From positions 1 through 26,143 of the forward strand of contig NBIV01000431.1 in NCBI GenBank assembly GCA_003194525.1: 26,143 bases of DNA, in the 5' to 3' direction. The translations under genes were made by a program, and so were the position numbers. Under the pieces are notes generated by a model. The model was not told the DNA's origin. It searched no databases and was given only the letters and a program-made list of their open reading frames with translations. Position 1 is the stretch's first letter; each line of letters opens with the position of its first letter. Shown in pieces: positions 19,626 through 26,143 of this stretch. The stretch is from Gracilariopsis chorda. Its lineage: Eukaryota; Rhodophyta; Florideophyceae; Gracilariales; Gracilariaceae.

Positions 19626-21036
19626 CACACTAAAGGAAGCACTGTCTGCCACCCCAACTGAAAGAGAGCAATGGCTAAATGCCATTGATGAAGAGTTGGC
19701 ATCTTTAGAATACAAGGCTACATGGATTCCTGATGACTCACCAATGTCCGAGCCACTACCAACGCATGTCATACTGAAGGTGAAACGTGACGCAGATGAC
19801 TCCGTTGACCGATTTAGAGCTCGAATAGTGGCTGGGGGCAACCACCAGACATATGGTCAGGACTACTTAGAGACGTATGCACCAGTTGTTTCGTTCAATT
19901 TGGTTCGCATGTTCCTGTACCTGATGTTGTGTATGCAGATGTTTGTTGCACAGGTTGACATAAAGACAGCGTTCCTTCATGGTGAACTCAAAGAAGATGT
20001 GTGGGTGATGTCACCGCGTGGCATTCCTGGTCTCAAGTCACAATGCTACAAACTGCGAAAGGCGATATACGGGCTTAAGCAGGCTCATCTGGCATGGCAT
20101 ACGAAGTTCAGCACGGACATTACAGGCATAGGTTTTGAAGAACTACCCAGTGCACCATGTGTTTTCAGGCGCACACTAGCCGGCAACACTTACGCATACA
20201 TCCTGGTATACGTAGATGACCTTCTCATATTTACGCCAACTGCTGAACAACGTTCCCACATAGTGGAGGAGCTCAAGTCACTGTATGACCTACGTGTTGA
20301 GACTCGTGTCAGAATGTATCTTGGTGTTGAATTAAGCTGGAACATGGACTCCAATGGCCATTTGTTAGGTGTGAAACTAGCACAGCCGTTGTATGTCAGT
20401 GGAATGTTACGTTGGTTTGGACTGGAAGGTAGCAAGCCTGCACGAAGCCCAATGGTGGAATCCTTCTTTTACTCGCTTGATGCGGAGGAGGACAAGTCCC
20501 AATTTGAAGTCCAGTTGTATCAGCAGATGATCGGGTCTCTGCTGTACCTCGCATTACGCACGCGTTTGGACATATTGGCACCTGTACTTATCCTAGCACG
20601 CTTTCAGAAAGCACCAACTCGGTATTTTCATCGAGCGGTGAAGCGCGTGCTAAGGTATTTACGTGGCACTACTCACCATGGACTTGTTTATCACCGTGGG
20701 AACCTGCTGCTGAATGGTTATGTGGACTCTGATTACGCAGGCGACACCACGGATCGCAAGTCTTTGCCTGGCTCTATGATCAAACTCGGGTCATGTGTTT
20801 GTTTCTACGGTGCCCGTAAGCAGGCGTCGGTGGCATTGTCTACAGCCGAGTCTGAGTACTACGCATTGGTGATGGCAAGTCAGGAGCTAATGTGGATATC
20901 TCGAGTACTTGAGGAATCTGGGATACCGGTTAATGACAGAACTCCACTACGCTCAGATAATCAATGTGCGATTGAGTGGGCCATTGGTGAGCGTTGCCCC
21001 TCTGGTCGTGCCAAACACATTGACGTGAAGATACAC
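19621..21036 (+). pseudogene. gag-pol: Element B pol, second half (reverse transcriptase, RNase H), truncated
   Basis: Continues the element B frame broken at 12797; the GATCC target repeat (19621-19625) is its first five bases. It encodes reverse transcriptase with YVDD (20209-20220) and RNase H up to the AKHIDVKIH motif, matching element C throughout. There is no internal stop. It is cut at 21036 by a minus-strand A LTR stub that supplies a TGA at once, so the last ~50 residues, polypurine tract and 3' LTR of B are missing here. An in-frame reading also enters from the A LTR upstream, but its first in-frame ATG is well inside the reverse transcriptase. Confidence 0.9.
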
Positions 21037-21160
21037 TGTTGATAGTTTAAAGGAAGTTAAGGGGATGGAAGGGAAGTTCGCCAGCTTTGGCTTGGATTTA
21101 CTTGGAGGTCCTTCAGGCACATCTTATGTACCACTCTAAACTTGAATTGCGCGGGAACAC
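21037..21160 (-). repeat. 124-bp stub of a minus-strand family A LTR
   Basis: Matches the 3'-terminal ~124 bp of the A LTR in reverse (compare 2396-2519), with extra substitutions, including TATATA changed to TATGTA at the TATA box. The left end is a proper LTR terminus (minus strand ...CAACA) sitting in element B RNase H. The right end is broken by the next A insertion at 21161. Confidence 0.85.
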
Positions 21161-21939
21161 TGTTGGCAGTAGTACCTGTGCTGTCACTGAAAACCAAATG
21201 TTCCGGGGAGCATGGGCTGTTTTAGAGGGTACCTCTGCAAAAGCGCATATGCGCGTGTGCGCGAACCCAACGTGAAACTGGCTTCTGATTGGCTACTGCT
21301 AATGTACATATGCAACGTGGTGCGTACAAGTGGTATGGCATAACTGGATCGGTTGGACACACCCACGTGTCCAGCTACTACAGTGGTCACAGTGTACGTT
21401 GTGTGCAGGGGATACTGATGAAGTGGTTGACACCTGGTACAAGTGGTACAGCAGTGGTTGGTACAATGGTAAGGTGTGCATGCACTGTCAACAGGTTTAC
21501 ACATGCACGGGTATATTGATGACGTGGGTGTTGTGTGAATTGCCACATGATGACATGGCACTAACACCACAGGTTACGTGCCGACTTACCGTAACGTGTT
21601 GACTTTCAGTGATGTGTTGGCATGTGCTGGCGTGTGTTGGAGTCGTGAATTTGTGCCTTGTCATGGTCATGTGTATGCACGTAACTATTACAGAACGTTG
21701 GTGCGTTGGTGTGCGTTGGTGTAATGAGGTTGTGCTGAGCTGGCTATGTCATGTTAGATGATGATTGGTAGTATTGAGTGTCCCTGCTTAGTGGTTTAGG
21801 TTTTACTTGTAGTTGGTGTTCCCGCGCAATTCGAGTTTAGAGTGGTATATAAGATGTGCCTGAAGGACCTCCAAGTGAATCCAAGCCAGAGCTGGCGAAC
21901 TTCCCTTCCATCCCCTCAACTTCCTTTCAACTTTCAACA
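21161..21939 (+). repeat. Family A 5' LTR of the right-hand copy
   Basis: 779 bp, TGTTGG to CAACA. It has several substitutions relative to the intact A element, including a degraded U3 tandem pair near 21583-21618. TATATAAG is retained at about 21846. Confidence 0.92.
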
Positions 21940-23170
21940 GGTTATGGGCCCAGCCCCGCTGACCGCTGCCGCTATCCCTTTCCGTATCGTTCGTCTGTCG
22001 CCGCTCTCCCTCACCGCCGTTCATCCGTTTCGCTGTTGTTTTCTCTTTCGTCGTTGCGTCGGGTGTCTTGATCCCATTGTTGGTCGGTGTTGGTCATTCT
22101 CCTTTGGTTTGCGTTCCTCCCTGAGGGCGTTGCGGTGGTAGTGGTTCGACGTTTACTTCCTATCGTTGTTGAGTTGGGCCTCCGTTGTTGCCCGTGTTGT
22201 CGATCGCTATCTACTTTGTGTGTGACACTCCCTCTATTTTGTGTTTTGGGATCCCCGAGTCGTTTGTCGGGTCGTATCCGTGAGGTCGAGTCGGTCTAGT
22301 TTCGAAGTCTGGGCTCCGTGATCGTGTGCTCAGCAGTTGCTTGTTCTTCGTGTTTCTTAATCATCATCTGGTGTCCAGTGCGACGAGCGGTTGATCCGGG
22401 TTACTTTGGGTGATTCCAGGTATCCGGGGACGTAAGCCTGGCGGCTTGAACCAAAGCGGGTGTACTGTCGAGCGGCTTCCCACCGGTCCATTTGGACAGA
22501 TAACGGTGACGGTCGTTAAGACCTGGTAAGTTCAGCGGGTGCATCTGTGGACGGGGTGCCGTGGCGTACTGCGCTGGTGCGGGTGATTGAATTATTTGTT
22601 TTGATCCTGACTGCGTGTCGGGATTCTTGGGCTGTTGCGAAGGTATTCCATAACGAGCTTTTGATCCGTGCATCTGACCCTTGGGCGTTTGTGCGGGGAG
22701 GCGACGTGGCGTAGGCTGACCTCCTTCTTAGGATCAGGCCGCGTGTGACCTTAAGTGGTTGCGCGTTAGCAGCGTACTTTGGTTGCCATAGTAGCTTCAG
22801 TTGCGAGGTCGCGCAAGTTCTTGCAAGAGGCCAGAGAGGGTTATACTTGGTGAAGGCATATCTTGGGTCATTAACCATCCTCTGGAAGCCTCGTAGAGAG
22901 CGACGCATCTTCTCCTTAGACGTAGGAGAGGGAAGACAGAAGAAGACGTCTTGTACCCGGAGCATCTCCGGGGGCCAGGGGTCCGACACCCTAGGGTAGC
23001 GGAGGTAGTTTCTCCCGTCAGTGCGCCCGAATTTGAAGTTTTGTTGTTGTTGTTGTTGTTGTTGTTGTCGTTGTTTTTGTTGTTATTGTTGTCGTTGTTG
23101 CCATTTTTGTACTACTTAAGTGCCGTAGGTCTTTCATCGCACCTGTGCTGTTTGTTGACATCTACCAAGC
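21940..23170 (+). other. Leader of the right-hand A copy
   Basis: 1231 bp; begins with the primer-binding site GGTTATGGGCCCAGC (21940-21954). It carries the hairpin block at 22975-23029 and a 60-bp TTG microsatellite (23041-23100) that accounts for the 12 extra bases. No supported gene. Confidence 0.8.
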
Positions 23171-26143
23171 ATGGATTCATTCGGTGGCATCAAGATTGAA
23201 AAGTTGGGCGAGGATAACTTCCATGTATGGAAGCAAAAGGTTGAGTTGCTGCTTGCACTCAAGGACCTCGATGACCATCTTGAATCAACCAGGCCTACGG
23301 ACGATGACGAGTTGTCAGCATGGAAGAAGAAAGACGCCAAGGCCAGGGCTGTTATTGGTCTCAGCATCAGTGATGAGCATTTGGACCATGTGAGGGATAC
23401 CGAGAATGCTGCGGAAATGTGGAAAGCCATTTGCGATGTGTTCCAGCGTAAAACGCTGCTCAACCGAATCAATGCAAGACGTGCCTTCTACACAGCCAAG
23501 ATGCGAGATGATGAGAAAATGTTACACTTCATCAATCGTGTTCGTCATCTTGCATCGGATCTGAAGAGCATGGACGTAGTGGTTGAGGAGGAAGACATCG
23601 CTATGGCAATCCTATGTGGGCTACCAGACCGCTTCGAACACCTCATTGTCGCTATTGACACCACGATTGGTGATCGTAAACTCGATTTAGAGTTTGTGAA
23701 GAGTCGTTTGCTGCAAGAGGAACAGCGAATGAACGATCGTGCCAAGGAGGAGTCCGGAAGTGACAAGGCTTTGGTCGGTGCGCAGTCACGAAAGAAGTCC
23801 ATGGTGTGCTACTACTGTGGTAAGAAGGGGCATATCCAGAGAAACTGTTTCAAGAGACAACGTGACGAAGCTAGCAAAGAGCAGAGTGCTGCCGCAAACC
23901 CAGCTGTGCAGACCGATCTCGGCAACGAGAAACGAGGATGTGACAGTGACTCTGACTTTGTTTGTCTCATTGCGACAGGTTCTGTGGAAGAAAGTATCAG
24001 TGACTGGATCATTGACTCTGGTGCCACCGCCCATATGACGTATGACGAGTCCATGTTTGACAGTTATAGCAAAAGAGAGTCTGCCGGTGTGAGTATCGGC
24101 AATGACTCGAAGCTGGAGTCTCTTGGTCATGGCAGTGTCCACCTCGATCTCGCTGTTGAAGGGCGTAAGAGCAAGTGCCGGTTGGGTGAAGTAGTGCATG
24201 TACCGAATTGAAGGTATCATCTGCTGTCAGTATCTGCGATGTGTGACCTGGGTGCGCGAGTGGTGTTTGACAAAACCAAAGTATGTGTATACAAAGGCAA
24301 CACCATGATCGCCCAGGGCCGTCGCATCAAAGGACTGTACTACCTATGTACCGCGATGGAAGTACCAGAAGACATGGACAACGCACTTGTGACTAACCTG
24401 TCACTATGGCATGCTCGAATGGCTCATGTGAATGTGGATGGTATCAAACATATGGCTCGTAACGGTGTTGTGTCAGGGCTGAATGTGGACTTGAATCAAT
24501 CGATGGATGTGTGTGACTCTTGTGTAGTGGGAAAATCTACACGTGCTCCAACTCCCAAGCAAGGGGGGGAACGGGCTTTGCACCCATTGGACCTAGTGCA
24601 TTCGGACATTTGTGGTCCAATCCAAGTAGGTTCCTTGGGAGGTTCACACTACTTCGTCACATTCATCGATGATCACTCCCGTTTTTTGCTTCTTGTACAT
24701 GCTTAAGACCAAGGATGAGGTGTTCCACGTGTTCCTGAAGTGGCTCAAGATGGTTCAAAATCAGAGTGACCGACATGTGAAAACCATTACCGCACGTGAG
24801 TCTGTGCTACATGCGTTACGCACAGACAATGCTGGTGAATATGTGTCAAAGAAGTTTTCACAAGAGCTTGAACGTCACGGTATTGAACATCAGCGAACGG
24901 TGCCTTACAATCCACATCAGAATGGTCTGGCCGAACGGTTCAACCGAACACTCATGGACTTGGTGAGATCGATGCTGCATCACGAGAAACTGCCAAAGAG
25001 CTTCTGGGCTGAAGCATTGAACGTTGCAGTGTATGTGCGCAATCGAGTCACCTGCAAGGCCCTTCCGAGTGACGTGACACCACTCGAGATGTGGAGTGGA
25101 TATGAACCTGACTTGAGCAATCTGCGTGTGTTCGGTAGCCGGTGCTGGTACAAAGTGGTGGACCACAAGCTGAAGAAGCTGGAGCAACGTGCCGTGGAGG
25201 CGATCTTTATTGGGTACACAACTGGATCGAACGGTTATAAACTGTGGGATGCGCAAAAGAAGAAGGTGGTTGTGTCGAGAGATGTGAGGTTTGACGAATG
25301 TAGTGGTTCAGATCAAGGTACTGACCACGTTGATGATGACGACTATGCTGAGATCGACATCTCGGACAAGCCGAAATCAAACATCACCTCCACCTCTACT
25401 ACACCCACCGATGGCCAAGTTGAACCCGCTGCACCAGATACTCCACCAGAAGAAGCTTCAGGCAGTGGCCACGATGAGCCCACAGCTGAGACAGAAGTTG
25501 AGCCAGAGGTACCAGATCCACCACCACTTCGGAGATCCACTCGTGAGCGTAGAGCGCCTACCTCGTGGTGGCGCGGCACTGCCCTACTCACTGCCAGTGA
25601 TGATGTCCCATCCTCATACTCGGATGCCGTGTCACGTCCTGATTCAAAAGCGTGGACCAAGGCCATGAACAGTGAGTACGAGTCTCTGATGGAGCATGAC
25701 ACATGGGAGTTAGTGCCAAGGCCAGCTGACAGCAACGTGATATCATCCAAGTGGGTATTTGTGCAAAAATATGAGGCTGGCGACAACGATGAACCGACAG
25801 TGAGGTACAAGGCTCGTGTGGTGGCTCGAGGGTTTCTGCAGATCGAAGGTGTAGATTTCTCCGAGACGTATGCACCAGTGGTCAAAATTCACATCCATTA
25901 GAATGATTCTGTCCATTGTAGCAGTGCAGAACTATCATCTGCACCAGATGGATGTGAAGACTGCATTCTTGAATGGCGACCTGGAAGAGACTGTGTACAT
26001 GGAGCAGCCGGACGGATTCATCAGACCTGGGAACGAGGACTTGGTATGCCTTCTCAAGAAAGCCATCTATGGGCTACGACAGGCATCAAGGCAGTGGTTT
26101 GCAAAGATGTACTTGTTCCTCGTTGGTTGGATGGGTCTGAAGC
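23171..26143 (+). pseudogene. gag-pol: Family A gag-pol with nonsense and two frameshifts, 3' truncated by window
   Basis: Aligns with 14796-17771 of the intact copy. Gag, the CX2CX4HX4C knuckle (from 23807) and protease DSGA (D codon 24014) are readable. Codon 347 (24209-24211) is TGA, where the intact copy reads through; three substitutions fall within four bases there. A T5 run becomes T6 at 24682-24687 inside integrase, and AAA becomes AAAA at 25884-25887 early in reverse transcriptase; each shifts the frame. There is also a harmless 3-bp deletion near 25413. The window ends about 64 bp before the expected YVDD. As given it cannot make a full polyprotein. The homopolymer changes could be sequencing errors, but the nonsense cluster is less easily dismissed. 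Confidence 0.9.

Larger units (their letters stand above)
21161..26143 (+). mobile_element. Second plus-strand family A retrotransposon, cut by the window edge
   Basis: 779-bp 5' LTR, primer-binding site, leader 12 bp longer than usual, and a damaged gag-pol. It is inserted in the LTR stub 21037-21160. The predicted target repeat AACAC (21156-21160) has its partner right of the window. Confidence 0.92.

Noticed and set aside
24680..24690. Programmed frameshift in the right-hand A copy
   Set aside because: The intact copy is in one frame here; the extra T is private to this copy and no slippery-site context is shared by the family.
1..26143. A new defence or host biosynthetic system
   Set aside because: All bases are accounted for by three copia families; I see no non-transposon gene.

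Overview
The window is 26 kb of nested Ty1/copia-type LTR retrotransposons. I can support no host gene, tRNA, rRNA or CRISPR array. Eukaryotic origin is certain from the element class. The gag N-termini and the compact, intron-free elements look compatible with an oomycete-like genome, but that is only an impression and the host is left open. Family names A, B and C below are mine.

Left part (1-4709, minus strand): pieces of family A. From left to right there is the 5' part of one gag-pol frame (1-1176), its 1219-bp leader, an enlarged LTR (2396-3201), a second LTR fragment (3202-3491), then 439 bp of leader (3492-3930) and a complete LTR (3931-4709) of another A copy. This fits at least two, possibly three, A insertions nested in each other, the outermost having landed in the 5' LTR of element C.

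Centre-left (4710-10595, plus strand): element C. It has a 22-bp remnant of its 5' LTR, a primer-binding site, a leader, one intact gag-pol frame (5519-9868, 1449 codons), a polypurine tract and a 3' LTR (9863-10595). C is inserted in the gag region of element B.

Centre (10596-21036, plus strand): element B, a relative of C. It is open in frame but split: gag/protease/integrase at 10596-12797 and reverse transcriptase/RNase H at 19621-21036. Between the halves sits a complete element A (12798-19620) with two 779-bp LTRs that differ at about four positions, a 5-bp target duplication GATCC, an initiator-tRNA primer site, a polypurine tract and an intact 1341-codon gag-pol. It is the youngest-looking and most complete element here.

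Right part (21037-26143): B is cut in RNase H by a 124-bp stub of a minus-strand A LTR. That stub is cut in turn by another plus-strand A copy (21161 to the window end), whose gag-pol carries one nonsense codon and two one-base homopolymer insertions.

Inferred order: B first; C into B; A copies into C, B and other A copies. The most interesting points beyond the nest are cis elements shared by the divergent families A and C: a leader hairpin with a compensatory base-pair change, a 12-bp LTR palindrome, and priming from the internal anticodon arm of initiator tRNA.
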